A stretch of 58,398 nt of DNA, taken from an uncultured Desulfobacteraceae bacterium. GTDB taxonomy: Bacteria; Desulfobacterota; Desulfobacteria; Desulfobacterales; Desulfatirhabdiaceae. The stretch is taken from contig CAJBLH010000095.1 of assembly GCA_903953895.1 (NCBI GenBank), forward strand, positions 1 through 58,398. The letters are read 5' to 3'. The position numbers and the translations under genes are program-made. The notes below the pieces were generated by a model, which worked only from the letters and a program-made list of their open reading frames with translations, was not told the origin of the DNA and made no database searches. Positions 26,399 to 35,688 of the stretch are shown here, piece after piece (position 1 is the stretch's first letter; the number at the start of each line of letters is the position of its first letter).

Positions 26399-27991
26399 AT
26401 GAACCTGTCTACGCCTAACGCCAATGATGCTACTTTAACTTTCAATCGTTCCAAGAGTGTGGTACCCATGAGCGGGCTGTGTTCGCGCTGTATCGATGGC
26501 TGCCGGGGAAACTGTGAAGTCTTCCGGTCTACCTTTCGGGGTCGCGAAGTGATCTATCCGGCCCCATTCGGTTCAATTACGGCCGGCGCCGATAAAAACT
26601 ATCCGGTCGATTATTCACATCTGAACATTCAAGGCTATGCCATGGGTGCCGCAGGGCTTCCGGCGGGTGTCGTTGTCAGTCCGGATACCGCTATCTTTCC
26701 GGCTGTCAATACCGAAACAGAATACGGCTGGGACATTAAAGTCAAGATGAAAGCACCGATTTTCACCGGTGCACTCGGATCTACTGAAATTGCCCGAAAG
26801 AACTGGGAGCATTTTGCAGTAGGCGCCGCCATCAGTGGCGTGACGCTGGTCTGCGGAGAGAATGTATGCGGTATCGATCCCCAGCTTGAACTGAACGCAC
26901 AGGGAAAAATCGCCAAATCGCCGGATATGGACCGACGTATTGAAATTTACAAGCGTTTTCATCAAGGGTATGGTGAAATCCTGGTTCAGATGAATGTGGA
27001 AGACACCCGCCTGGGAGTTGCGGAATATGTTGTGGAAAAACATGGCCTTCAGACCATTGAGCTGAAGTGGGGACAGGGCGCCAAGTGTATCGGTGGTGAA
27101 ATCAAGGTTCGCAGAATTGAACGGGCGCTGGAACTTCAGAAAAGAGGATATCTTGTTACGCCCGATCCTTCCAGCCCGATTGTTCAAGCAGCCTTTAAGG
27201 AAGGCGCTATTCGGGAATTCGAACGTCATAGCCGTTTGGGATTTGTCAGTGAGGAAGGGTTCATGGCGGAATGCGAACGTCTCCGCAAGCTCGGCTTCAA
27301 GAGAATCACCCTTAAGACCGGTGCATACGGGCTTCGTGAACTGGCAATGGCTATCAAGTGGGGTTCCAAAGCCAAAATCGATCTGTTGACCATTGACGGC
27401 GCTCCCGGCGGCACCGGTATGAGCCCGTGGCGCATGATGGAAGAATGGGGTGTTCCGAGCATTTATCTGCATTCGGCAGCGTACGAGTTCTGCAAGAAAC
27501 TTACCGACAGGGGTGAGAGAGTTCCCGACATTGCATTTGCTGGCGGGTTCTCGAGTGAAGACGGCGTTTTCAAGGCGCTGGCAATGGGTGCGCCTTTTGT
27601 AAAAGCGGTCTGCATGGGTCGTGCGCTCATGATTCCGGGAATGGTCGGAAAGAATATCGCTGAATGGATCGACAAGAATGATCTGCCCAAAACCGTCAGC
27701 CAGCATGGATCGACCATCGAGGAAATTTTCGTGAACTATGAAGCTATCAAAGACATGGTTGGCAGCAAAGTCATTGACGAAGTTCCGCTGGGCGCCATCG
27801 GCATTTACAGCTATTCAGATAAAATCAGGGTTGGCTTGCAGCAGTTAATGGCCGGTGCCCGGAGTTTCAACATCGGTACCATCACCCGCAGGGATCTCAT
27901 GTCGCTTACCGAAGAATGCACGAAAGTAACCGGTATCCCCTATGTGATGGATGCTTACAGGGAAGAGGCCGAAGCCATTCTCAACGGCTAA
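26399..27991 (+). CDS. glutamate synthase FMN-domain family protein (GltS-like)
   Basis: 530 residues; stand-alone FMN-binding glutamate synthase domain. An N-terminal cysteine motif CSRCIDGCRGNCEVF (near residues 28-42) suggests an iron-sulfur or metal site. The barrel shows APIFTGALGSTEIARKNWEHF, IELKWGQGAKCIGGE, LLTIDGAPGGTGMSPWRMM and DIAFAGGFSSEDGVFKALAMGA, the FMN and substrate region. In the family it reduces 2-iminoglutarate to glutamate; such archaeal-type subunits work with separate glutaminase and electron-donor proteins, not visible here. RBS AAAAAGGAA precedes ATG 26399. The leader carries hairpins and the gene ends at a good terminator. Confidence 0.9.
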   Translation: MNLSTPNANDATLTFNRSKSVVPMSGLCSRCIDGCRGNCEVFRSTFRGREVIYPAPFGSITAGADKNYPVDYSHLNIQGYAMGAAGLPAGVVVSPDTAIFPAVNTETEYGWDIKVKMKAPIFTGALGSTEIARKNWEHFAVGAAISGVTLVCGENVCGIDPQLELNAQGKIAKSPDMDRRIEIYKRFHQGYGEILVQMNVEDTRLGVAEYVVEKHGLQTIELKWGQGAKCIGGEIKVRRIERALELQKRGYLVTPDPSSPIVQAAFKEGAIREFERHSRLGFVSEEGFMAECERLRKLGFKRITLKTGAYGLRELAMAIKWGSKAKIDLLTIDGAPGGTGMSPWRMMEEWGVPSIYLHSAAYEFCKKLTDRGERVPDIAFAGGFSSEDGVFKALAMGAPFVKAVCMGRALMIPGMVGKNIAEWIDKNDLPKTVSQHGSTIEEIFVNYEAIKDMVGSKVIDEVPLGAIGIYSYSDKIRVGLQQLMAGARSFNIGTITRRDLMSLTEECTKVTGIPYVMDAYREEAEAILNG

Positions 27992-28038
27992 TCGATAAAT
28001 GAACATGCCGCCCCGGTGTTTACCCGCTCACAATATAT

Positions 28039-28079
28039 TTATCTCTAACCCTCTCCATCCCGGAGAGGGTTAGAGATAA
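28039..28079. repeat. perfect 18-bp inverted repeat
   Basis: Arms 28039-28056 and 28062-28079 are exact reverse complements (core AACCCTCTCC / GGAGAGGGTT), loop of five bases. There is no T-run. It lies between convergent genes just before the terminator, and its core recalls the 85-bp repeat family. Confidence 0.7.
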
Positions 28080-28088
28080 GCAAAGTAA

Positions 28089-28124
28089 AAAGCCCCTTTC
28101 CTGTGAAGGAAAGGGGCTTTTTTT
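28089..28124. terminator. bidirectional-looking intrinsic terminator
   Basis: AAAGCCCCTTTCCT pairs with AGGAAAGGGGCTTT, loop GTGA, followed by a T-run on the plus strand and preceded by an A-run. It can end both the glutamate-synthase gene and the converging qmo operon. Confidence 0.88.
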
Positions 28125-28166
28125 ATTCAGGATGAGCATCTCTTCTCTACGGAGGAGTGTGAAACA

Positions 28167-29300
28167 TCATTTTCGGTTGGCATATTCCGCATAAGTCATG
28201 GCAACCGTCCGATAGACCAAGTGAGCCAGTTTGGAAAAAGGCAGGTACGCAAACAAACAGAAAATAAAAATCAGATGAATGAAATACATGCCGTAAGACA
28301 CCCACGCCAATCCGCCCAACCGTGTCATTTCCGTCAGCATACCGGTCAGACCCAACCCCAATGCAAGTCCCAGAAGAGACCAGTCCTTATAAGCAGAAAT
28401 GGAATCTTTGCTGGAGAGTCGGTTTTTGATCAACAGCACACTGCCGATAATCAGAGCGATGCCGCTGATATTGGCAAGCCACTTCACCGGATTGAGCTGG
28501 GAATAGGGTCCATGAATCTGGAAAATGTACAACACCACAAAAAAGATATTTGTAACGATGAACAAACCGATAAAACCAAAAAGCACCATCATGTGCGAGG
28601 TGGATCGTTCACGGTTTTCCGTGCATTCATTGAATTTATCGTGCTTCAGGATGGTGGGGATGGTACGCAGAAATGCTTTTCCGAATTCCAGAGGATCGAT
28701 CGTTTTTTTATCGGTCTTTCCTTCCAACAAAGCATTGGCGTGTATATCTGCGAGAAATCGTTTGAGGCCGAGTGCAAAAATGGACAGTGCCCATAAAAAA
28801 GTTGGAATCATGATCATGTCCACTAGCCAGGAAGAGAAAAAATGGGCATGAACAATTTCATCGCCGTCCGGAGTAAAATCCAGCAGGCCGGTGATAAGCC
28901 CCAGCACAAGAAAAATCACAACAGGTATTCCCATGAGAACCGGAAGTTTTTTGGGATCGTTCACCGCTTTTCCCAGAGCCTTGGGAACTGCGTATTCGGA
29001 AACAGCATAGGCACGAACGGCCGATAAAACATCGGCGGGTTTTGCGCCGCGCGGACAGCGGGTGGAACAATCGCCACAGTTATGACACAGCCAGATATCG
29101 GCATTTCCGACCAGCTTGTCTTTCAATCCCCAGGATGCGGCGATCATTTCTTTTCGAGGGAACGGCCGGTTGTCCGGGGAAATGGGACAGACGACAGAGC
29201 AGGTAGCACACTGGTAGCATTTCTTCAGATCGCCGCCGCCAAGCGCAACAACTTCTTTGATGAACCCCATATCTGGCTGAATAAGATATGCATCAGACAT
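28167..29300 (-). CDS. qmoC: QmoC, membrane subunit of quinone-interacting oxidoreductase
   Basis: 377 residues from ATG 29300 (GGAGGAA seven bases upstream). The N-terminal ferredoxin domain has CYQCATCSVVCP and CHNCGDCSTRCP for two [4Fe-4S] clusters. The C-terminal part is a multi-helix membrane domain of the heme b type, with histidines in helices (VHAHFF, TSHMMVLFGFIGLF, FIHLIFIF). In sulfate reducers QmoABC links the menaquinol pool to APS reductase. It is last of the five genes aprB-aprA-qmoA-qmoB-qmoC. A heptamer repeat array lies in the gap to qmoB. Confidence 0.96.
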   Translation of the reverse strand: MSDAYLIQPDMGFIKEVVALGGGDLKKCYQCATCSVVCPISPDNRPFPRKEMIAASWGLKDKLVGNADIWLCHNCGDCSTRCPRGAKPADVLSAVRAYAVSEYAVPKALGKAVNDPKKLPVLMGIPVVIFLVLGLITGLLDFTPDGDEIVHAHFFSSWLVDMIMIPTFLWALSIFALGLKRFLADIHANALLEGKTDKKTIDPLEFGKAFLRTIPTILKHDKFNECTENRERSTSHMMVLFGFIGLFIVTNIFFVVLYIFQIHGPYSQLNPVKWLANISGIALIIGSVLLIKNRLSSKDSISAYKDWSLLGLALGLGLTGMLTEMTRLGGLAWVSYGMYFIHLIFIFCLFAYLPFSKLAHLVYRTVAMTYAEYANRK

Positions 29301-29321
29301 GATTAATTCCTCCTTAAAAAT

Positions 29322-29349
29322 GCTGAAGGCTGAAAGCTGAAAGCTGAAG
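29322..29349. repeat. four-copy heptamer array (GCTGAAR)
   Basis: GCTGAAG, GCTGAAA, GCTGAAA, GCTGAAG in tandem, 22 bp upstream of the qmoC start in the qmoB-qmoC gap. Confidence 0.85.
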
Positions 29350-29399
29350 CGGTTTCCCATCTTCAGCCTCGCTGCAGTCAGTCGTTCAGGACAGTTTGT

Positions 29400-31706
29400 T
29401 TAGAAACCCTTTAAGGGGTTTGGCCCCATATCTTCAACAAGTTTTACAAAATTATTGATGATCGTGGGAACTTTATCGAATTCATCGATGGCGATCTCAA
29501 ACTGCGCCACCCGCTCCACTTCGAGCGCCAGACTTGCCAGAGCCTCGCCGATCTTTTTCATGCGGATACTGGCCAGTTCACTGCCTTTGACAAAATGGCA
29601 CTGATAATCGTCACCGTGTTTGCAACCCAGAACAAAGACGCCGTCCATCCCTTTGGACAGGGCTTCCTTGATCCAGATGACATTGAGGGACCCCAGACAG
29701 CGGATCGGGATCAATCGGACATCTGCGGAAAATTGCAGTCGATTCAGGCCTGCGATGTCTATCGCCGGATAGGCGTCGTTTTCACAAACCAGGCCCAGAA
29801 TCCGCATCGGCGGTTCATCAAAATCGTCTGTCGAGGGAACCTCGATGGCCTTAACCATAGAGCCGATGCTGTCGACGTTGTAGTCTGCAAAGCCGATGAT
29901 CCGCTCGGGACAGGCGCCCATGCAGGTACCGCAGCGTCTGCATCGGGTGGGATTGGGTTTCGGCGTGCCTTTTTCATCATCGTCGAGGGCGCCGAAAGGA
30001 CATTCCTCGGTACATCGCTTGCACTGGGTACACCTTTGAAAGAAGAAATCCGGGAAAGTCATATCTCCGGAACGGGGATGAACCGCAACCCCGCGATTGG
30101 TCGATTCAACGCACTGAATGGCTTTCAGGGCGGCGCCTGCGGCATCTTCCATGGACTCTTCGATGGTCAGGCTGCGGCGAATACATCCGGCTGCATACAC
30201 ACCGGTTCGTTGGGTTTCATAGGGAAAGCAGATAAAATTGGAATCGGCATATCCATTATAAATGGCATTATCCCGGAATCCGGGGCCTTGCCGGTAAGCC
30301 AGATTCACCACCGGATCATCCACGGTCGCCGGTACCATGCCGGTACCCAGAACCACCAGATCGGCCTTTACCTGTATCTTTTCGCCGAGCAGGGTATTGT
30401 CGGCTTCGACCACAAGATCGGACCCACTTTTTGAAACACTGACAACTTCCCCCTTGGTGAGAAAAATTCCCGGATCCTGCTGAAGGCTCTTGTAGAAAAG
30501 CTCCTGGAGACCCGGGGTTTTCATGTGCTGATAGAAAATGTAAGCTTTTCCGTCGGCATAGTCTTCACGGACATATTTGGCCTGTTTCAAAGCTACCAGG
30601 CTCGTGACCGAACCCGAATAGGCGAAGTCCTTGTCGTCTCCCTGACCGGGGCTTTGAATAAAAACAACCGATTGGGCTTCCTTGCCGTCAGACGGACGCA
30701 GTATTTTGCCTTTGGCGGCAATGGCTTCAAACTGGTGATTGGTGACCACATCGGCAATTGCGCCATAACCCAAGTGAGCGAATTCGCCTTCAGCAGGCAA
30801 ATAGGGCCGCCAGCCGGCTGCCAGCACCACAGCGCCGAATTTTTCGCCATTGGGATCAAAAGACAGGATGTCGACTTTACCCTTGTTGAATTCTTTATAC
30901 AGTTCATTCAGCTTATCTTTATCCAGTTCCTTGCCGCTTTCATCCACTTTCATTTCTGGCGGCAGCGGAAACGGGACATCAAATTCCAGCGATTCGCCGG
31001 GTTTTTTCAAGGTCACGATAAAATCGCCGGGCTGTCCGGCAATACGGGCAACTGTTGTGTTGGTTTTGACCGTGATATTGGAGAGAGATGAAACCTCCCG
31101 GATTTTGTCGGCGACTACCGGAGAAATCAGGCTCGTATACGGGGATGTCGTGGGCAGTTGTTTACGGAGCTTTGCAGCATAACCGCCAAGCTGAGCTTCT
31201 TTTTCTACGATCGTGACATCATAGCCGACTTTCGCCGCATCCAGTGCCGCAGACATACCGGTGACACCGCCACCGATGACCAGAATTTTACGGGAAAAAT
31301 TCTCGAGCTTATAGGGCTCCGGTGGCTGAATTTTATCCACCCGGGCCATTCCCATTTTGAGGTAGTCGTTGGCAAGCATCTGCGTATGATTGATTTCTAG
31401 AGATTTATCGCCTTTGGGATGAGACCATACCACCTGTTCTCTCAGGTTCACGCGATCCACAAGGCACCCATCGAAACGGAAAATATCAAAATTGACCCGG
31501 CGGGAGCAGGCTGCAATGACCAGGGTATTGACGCCTTCGTCGCTGATGTCTTTTTTGAGCATGGCAACGCCGTCCGGACCGCACAGAAACGGATGCGTCT
31601 TGGCTGTTTTGCGTGCTTTCTTGACCGTAGCACACAGGCCGTCAATGTCCAGGGAGTCTCCGATTCCGCAACCCGTGCAGATATAAACGCCATATTTTTT
31701 ATCCAT
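29400..31706 (-). CDS. qmoB: QmoB, FAD/iron-sulfur subunit of quinone-interacting oxidoreductase
   Basis: 768 residues. Order: N-terminal segment; FAD-binding GGGVTGMSAALDAAKVGYDV near residue 130 (HdrA-like); two ferredoxin motifs CTQCKRCTEECP and CRRCGTCMGACP near 560-600; and a C-terminal MvhD-like domain (CENDAYPAIDIAG, RCLGSLNVIWIKEALSKG, GCKHGDDYQCHF). It forms a soluble module with QmoA, related to heterodisulfide reductase, and carries electrons between QmoC and AprAB. GGAGG precedes ATG 31706; only ten bases separate it from qmoA. Confidence 0.96.
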   Translation of the reverse strand: MDKKYGVYICTGCGIGDSLDIDGLCATVKKARKTAKTHPFLCGPDGVAMLKKDISDEGVNTLVIAACSRRVNFDIFRFDGCLVDRVNLREQVVWSHPKGDKSLEINHTQMLANDYLKMGMARVDKIQPPEPYKLENFSRKILVIGGGVTGMSAALDAAKVGYDVTIVEKEAQLGGYAAKLRKQLPTTSPYTSLISPVVADKIREVSSLSNITVKTNTTVARIAGQPGDFIVTLKKPGESLEFDVPFPLPPEMKVDESGKELDKDKLNELYKEFNKGKVDILSFDPNGEKFGAVVLAAGWRPYLPAEGEFAHLGYGAIADVVTNHQFEAIAAKGKILRPSDGKEAQSVVFIQSPGQGDDKDFAYSGSVTSLVALKQAKYVREDYADGKAYIFYQHMKTPGLQELFYKSLQQDPGIFLTKGEVVSVSKSGSDLVVEADNTLLGEKIQVKADLVVLGTGMVPATVDDPVVNLAYRQGPGFRDNAIYNGYADSNFICFPYETQRTGVYAAGCIRRSLTIEESMEDAAGAALKAIQCVESTNRGVAVHPRSGDMTFPDFFFQRCTQCKRCTEECPFGALDDDEKGTPKPNPTRCRRCGTCMGACPERIIGFADYNVDSIGSMVKAIEVPSTDDFDEPPMRILGLVCENDAYPAIDIAGLNRLQFSADVRLIPIRCLGSLNVIWIKEALSKGMDGVFVLGCKHGDDYQCHFVKGSELASIRMKKIGEALASLALEVERVAQFEIAIDEFDKVPTIINNFVKLVEDMGPNPLKGF

Positions 31707-31716
31707 GGTTAACCTC

Positions 31717-32994
31717 CTACCTCCTTACCAGAGTTTGAATGGCTTTCAGGGCCATGCCTGTTGCATTCTGATTGGACGACACCACATCCGCAGGCTTATT
31801 GGCGCATCCGGCAGCAAACATTCCGCCTTTGACAAAATCATTCACGATAAAGCCGTCTTCCGTATAAGTCAGATCGGCCGGAAGTTTGGCAAGGGCCGCT
31901 GTGGGCTGCATACCGGTAGCCAGGACAACCATATCCACGGTCTGGCGAATTTTCTCGCCGGTTACTGCGTTTTCGGCAACGACCGTAATATTTCGGGAAC
32001 TGACATCTTCGCTGACTTCAGCGACTTTTCCCTTGATAAAGAAGACATTTTTGTCTGCCCTGATATTCTCGTAGAATTTTTCGTAGCGGTAACCCGGGGT
32101 CCGGAGATCGATATAAAAAATATAGATTTTGGCGTCCGGATACTGTTCACGAATATAGGTAACGTGTTTGAGAGAGGCCATGCAGCAGATATAGGAACAA
32201 TACGGCAGATGGTTTTCATCGCGGGAGCCAGCACACTGAACAAAAGCGACACTTTCCGGAGCCTTCTGGTCTGAGGGGCGGGTGATTTTTCCGCAGGTGG
32301 GGCCGTTGGTGGAAGCCAATCTTTCCAGCATCATGTTGGTAACGATATTGGGGTAGCGTCCAAAGCCCAGATTGTCGATCTTGCCAGCATCGTATGGCAT
32401 CCAACCGGTCGCCCACACCACGGCGCCGATTTTCAGATTGATGGTTTTGGCTGCCATTTCCAAGTCGATCGCATCATATTTGCAGGCTTCCTTGCACCGC
32501 TTGGCATCTTCCGTGCCGATGATCTGCGGCGCAAGCACGAAGCGGGATGGCATCGACAAGTCGTTGGGAAGATAGGCGCCCTTTGTCTTGTTCATGCCGA
32601 AATTGAAATCCGATGAGATTTCAGCCTGACAAACTGCGGCACACTCACCGCAGCAGGTGCAGTTTTCATTGACATACCGGGGGTTGATGCGGATGCTGGC
32701 GTCGTAATTTCCAGGGCTCCCGCTGATTTTCTCAACTTCAGCCAGTGTCAGTACCTTAATTTTGGGATTATCCTTGATTCTTCGAAAATTGATCTCTAGC
32801 CCGCAGGACGGAGGACACAGCTTGGGGAAATACTGATTTAACTGCGCCACTCTTCCACCCAGGTAAGGATTTTTTTCGACCAGGAACACCTCGTATCCCA
32901 CTTCGGCAGCTTCGATGGCAGTGGTCAGTCCGCTGATCCCGCCACCAACCACCAAAATGCTTCCACTAGCAGGGGCTGCTTTGTCTGCTGTCAT
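31717..32994 (-). CDS. qmoA: QmoA, FAD subunit of quinone-interacting oxidoreductase
   Basis: 425 residues, HdrA-like flavoprotein. FAD site GGGISGLTTAIEAAEVGYEV near residue 17, YLGGRVAQLNQYFPKLCPPSCGLEI (HdrA-type cysteine region), and a cysteine cluster CTCCGECAAVCQAE near 112. The end shows MFAAGCANKPADVVSSNQNATG. GGAGGG lies before ATG 32994. It is separated from aprA by 216 bp that hold a terminator and two heptamer arrays, so qmo may be expressed at a lower level than apr. Confidence 0.96.
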   Translation of the reverse strand: MTADKAAPASGSILVVGGGISGLTTAIEAAEVGYEVFLVEKNPYLGGRVAQLNQYFPKLCPPSCGLEINFRRIKDNPKIKVLTLAEVEKISGSPGNYDASIRINPRYVNENCTCCGECAAVCQAEISSDFNFGMNKTKGAYLPNDLSMPSRFVLAPQIIGTEDAKRCKEACKYDAIDLEMAAKTINLKIGAVVWATGWMPYDAGKIDNLGFGRYPNIVTNMMLERLASTNGPTCGKITRPSDQKAPESVAFVQCAGSRDENHLPYCSYICCMASLKHVTYIREQYPDAKIYIFYIDLRTPGYRYEKFYENIRADKNVFFIKGKVAEVSEDVSSRNITVVAENAVTGEKIRQTVDMVVLATGMQPTAALAKLPADLTYTEDGFIVNDFVKGGMFAAGCANKPADVVSSNQNATGMALKAIQTLVRR

Positions 32995-33042
32995 GCTATC
33001 CCTCCGTGCATTGTATAAGGTTAGGGTTTATTGTAATACAGG

Positions 33043-33070
33043 TTTTAAGTTTTAAGTTTTAAGTTTTAAG
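33043..33070. repeat. four-copy heptamer array (TTTTAAG)
   Basis: Exactly four TTTTAAG units in the aprA-qmoA gap. Confidence 0.9.
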
Positions 33071-33098
33071 TGATATTTCGTACGATCTGTTTTTGCTT

Positions 33099-33126
33099 AA
33101 AACTGAAAACTGAAAACTGAAAACTG
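33099..33126. repeat. four-copy heptamer array (AAAACTG)
   Basis: Exactly four AAAACTG units, 28 bp away from the TTTTAAG array. The two could pair imperfectly (TTTT..G with C..AAAA) into a long hairpin. Confidence 0.9.
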
Positions 33127-33131
33127 AATTT

Positions 33132-33168
33132 AAAAAAAACCTCCAGGCATCCGAAGATACCTGGAGGT
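33132..33168 (-). terminator. intrinsic terminator after aprA
   Basis: On the minus strand ACCTCCAGG pairs with CCTGGAGGT (nine pairs, 12-base loop), followed by eight T. It lies 42 bp after the aprA stop and before qmoA, so it can partly stop transcription between apr and qmo. Confidence 0.82.
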
Positions 33169-33210
33169 GTGATTATCCTGCTGAACTACGCCGATGGGTA
33201 TTATCCATCA

Positions 33211-35184
33211 TTAGGCAATCAGTTTGATGTAGTCTTTTTTGAAGACATCCCATTTGCCTGCTGCCGGATCATACTTGGAATTGACAAAGCAGAACCAATT
33301 GGCATCATCCTGTCCGGGATAATCTGCCTGATAATAGAATCCGGGATAACGGGTTTCTTTCCGGAACTGGATGTGACGAAGGTGTGCTTCGACCGTCCAG
33401 ATACGGTGATAGATTTCCCATGCTCTCATCAGTTCATGAAGGTCGCCGGCACCCAGTTTCTCGCAGTCTTCGCGCATGGTGGCCAGAAGATCCATGACGA
33501 TTTCCAGGCTCTTGGAGCTGGTCTGATAGAATGTGGCCGTTCCAGCGCCGTATTCATGGGTGGCCTTCATCAGGCGAAGGGCCATGCCGGAGGGTTTGAC
33601 ATAAGCGGGGTTAATATCAACCGCTGTTGTGTATGCGCAGTTATCCAGATAGGTTCTGACCGGTTTGTAAACCAAGTCAACCAGTTCCGTGGCGGACTGT
33701 TTGATGGCGGGTTTGAAATCCGCATTGTCGCGGACGAATTTCACCATCTGTTTGGCGCACATACGGCCTTCGGCATGTGAACCGGAGGAGAATTTGTGGC
33801 CCGAGCAGCCAACACCGTCACCTGAGGTAAAGAGACCGACGACAGTGGTCATGCGGTTATAAATTTTGCCTTTGTGGCCCCATTTGTAAGAAGCCGGCAC
33901 CCAGTCTTCATCCGGACCGGAAACCCACATGCCGCAGCAGCCGGAGTGTGAACCCAGAAGATACGGTTCGGTCGGCATGACTTCGGAGTTTTTCTTTTCA
34001 GGTTCGGTGTTGGTGGCGCACCACAGGTTGGCCTGTCCGCAGGTCATATCCAGGAAGTCTTCCCATGCTTCGGACTCAAGGTGTTTGAGTTCTTTTTTGT
34101 CCATGGTTTTTCCAAGATTTGCCAGAGCCGTAACCGTATCCATGATGATCGGACCGCGTCCTGCCTTCATTTCAGTCAACATCAGGTGGTTACGCAGACA
34201 GGTCGGGGTAACTGCGGCCGTGCCGTACGGAGCGTATTTTGCCAGTTCTTCCTTGGCAGCGGCGCTGCCTGCGAAATCTTCACCCAGACCATTGAGGGTC
34301 TTGGCTTTGAACAGCAGGAACCATGCGCCAACCGGGCCATAACCGTCTTTAAAACGGGCCGGGGTGAAACGGTTTTCCATCATGGAAAGTTCAGCACCGA
34401 CTTTCATGGCCATGGTATAGGTGGAACCGGCGTTCCATACCGGGTACCATGCGCGGCCTTTGCCTTCACCGACGGAACGGGGCTGATAAATGTTAACGGC
34501 ACCGCCGCAGGCAACCATGATGGTTTTGGCTTTGATGATATAAACGATGTTTTCACGAACCGAAAAACCCACGGCGCCGGCAACCTGATTGGGGTTGTTG
34601 GCATCCAACAGAAGCTCGACGATGAAGCAGCGTTCAATGATATTGTCCATCCCAAGAGCGGTTTTGGCAGCTTCAGCAACGATTTTCTTGTAAGATTCGC
34701 CGTTGATCATAATCTGCCATTTACCGGTACGAACTGGAGTTGCCCCGCCTTTCAGGGAGCCCATTTCAATGCCTTTTTTACCGTCCAGGGTTTTTCCGGC
34801 TTCGTCTTTTTTCCAAATCGGAAGGCCCCATTCTTCAAACAGATGAACAGAGTCATCCACATGGCGGCCAAGGTCGAAAATAAGGTCTTCACGAACCAGA
34901 CCCATCAGGTCGTTACGAACCATCCGGACATAGTCTTCCGGGCTGTTGGTGCCGACATAGGTGTTGATGGCGGAAAGACCCTGTGCCACGGCACCGCTTC
35001 TGTCCAAGGCGGCTTTGTCGCAAAGCAGGATTTTGGTATCGTCGGATGCCCATTTTTTGATTTCAAATGCCGTGCCGCAGGCTGCCATGCCGCCGCCGAC
35101 AATCAGAATATCAACTTCGCACTCAACAACTTTTGGATCTCTATCGGCCTTGGTTTCACCCAAAATTTTGTTCGGTAATGCCAT
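33211..35184 (-). CDS. aprA: adenylylsulfate reductase subunit alpha
   Basis: 657 residues; FAD-containing catalytic subunit that reduces APS to sulfite and AMP (reverse in oxidisers). FAD-binding DILIVGGGMAACGTAFEIKK near residue 24; RSGAVAQGLSAINTYVG; CATNTEPEKKNSEVMPTEPYLLGSHSGCCGMWVSGPDEDW, shown here only as landmark pieces: GSHSGCCGMW and TSGDGVGCSGHKFSSGSHAEGR. The length and the ending (KWDVFKKDYIKLIA) are normal. GAGGAGG precedes ATG 35184. It follows aprB by 69 bp. Confidence 0.97.
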   Translation of the reverse strand: MALPNKILGETKADRDPKVVECEVDILIVGGGMAACGTAFEIKKWASDDTKILLCDKAALDRSGAVAQGLSAINTYVGTNSPEDYVRMVRNDLMGLVREDLIFDLGRHVDDSVHLFEEWGLPIWKKDEAGKTLDGKKGIEMGSLKGGATPVRTGKWQIMINGESYKKIVAEAAKTALGMDNIIERCFIVELLLDANNPNQVAGAVGFSVRENIVYIIKAKTIMVACGGAVNIYQPRSVGEGKGRAWYPVWNAGSTYTMAMKVGAELSMMENRFTPARFKDGYGPVGAWFLLFKAKTLNGLGEDFAGSAAAKEELAKYAPYGTAAVTPTCLRNHLMLTEMKAGRGPIIMDTVTALANLGKTMDKKELKHLESEAWEDFLDMTCGQANLWCATNTEPEKKNSEVMPTEPYLLGSHSGCCGMWVSGPDEDWVPASYKWGHKGKIYNRMTTVVGLFTSGDGVGCSGHKFSSGSHAEGRMCAKQMVKFVRDNADFKPAIKQSATELVDLVYKPVRTYLDNCAYTTAVDINPAYVKPSGMALRLMKATHEYGAGTATFYQTSSKSLEIVMDLLATMREDCEKLGAGDLHELMRAWEIYHRIWTVEAHLRHIQFRKETRYPGFYYQADYPGQDDANWFCFVNSKYDPAAGKWDVFKKDYIKLIA

Positions 35185-35253
35185 GTTATATCCTCCTCAA
35201 AATTATATTTGATTCAAAGAGATGATCGAATAAATAATCCGATACTGATGGGG

Positions 35254-35688
35254 TTAGACCAATGTCGGTGTAATCAATTTCATGCCGTCCGCCTCTTCCG
35301 TTGAAAGCAGTTGGCTGTCCAGGTCTTTGCCTTTCAATGACAAATAACCATTGGCCTGGCCTTCAGCAGTGGTGCGGATGGGGAACTTGAAGCGTTTGAT
35401 GAGTCCGTTTCTGAACTTGCAGGTCCAGACAACATCTTCAGTGCTCATCAGCGGCATGATGCTGCTTCCCATCGGTACGAAATCGGAATAGCCACGGACT
35501 TCAATCGCCTGGGTGGGGCAAATCTTAACGCAGGAAAAACATTCCCAGCACTGATCCGGTTCTTGATTGTACGCTTTCATGGCGTTGGGATCGAGAACCA
35601 TCAGGTCGTTGGGGCAAATGTACATACATGCGGTTTTGTCTCCGCCTTTGCAACCATCACATTTTTCTGCAATTACAAAACTTGGCAT
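35254..35688 (-). CDS. aprB: adenylylsulfate reductase subunit beta
   Basis: 144 residues; two-[4Fe-4S] ferredoxin subunit that feeds electrons to AprA. Cluster motifs CDGCKGGDKTACMYICPNDL and CWECFSCVKICP, then the C-terminal arm around AprA (GSSIMPLMSTEDVVWTCKFRNG). GGAGGT precedes ATG 35688. It is first of the apr-qmo genes. Confidence 0.97.
   Translation of the reverse strand: MPSFVIAEKCDGCKGGDKTACMYICPNDLMVLDPNAMKAYNQEPDQCWECFSCVKICPTQAIEVRGYSDFVPMGSSIMPLMSTEDVVWTCKFRNGLIKRFKFPIRTTAEGQANGYLSLKGKDLDSQLLSTEEADGMKLITPTLV

Noticed and set aside
33043-33126. Regular short repeats that might suggest a CRISPR array
   Set aside because: Units are seven bases and contiguous, with no spacers and no cas genes nearby.
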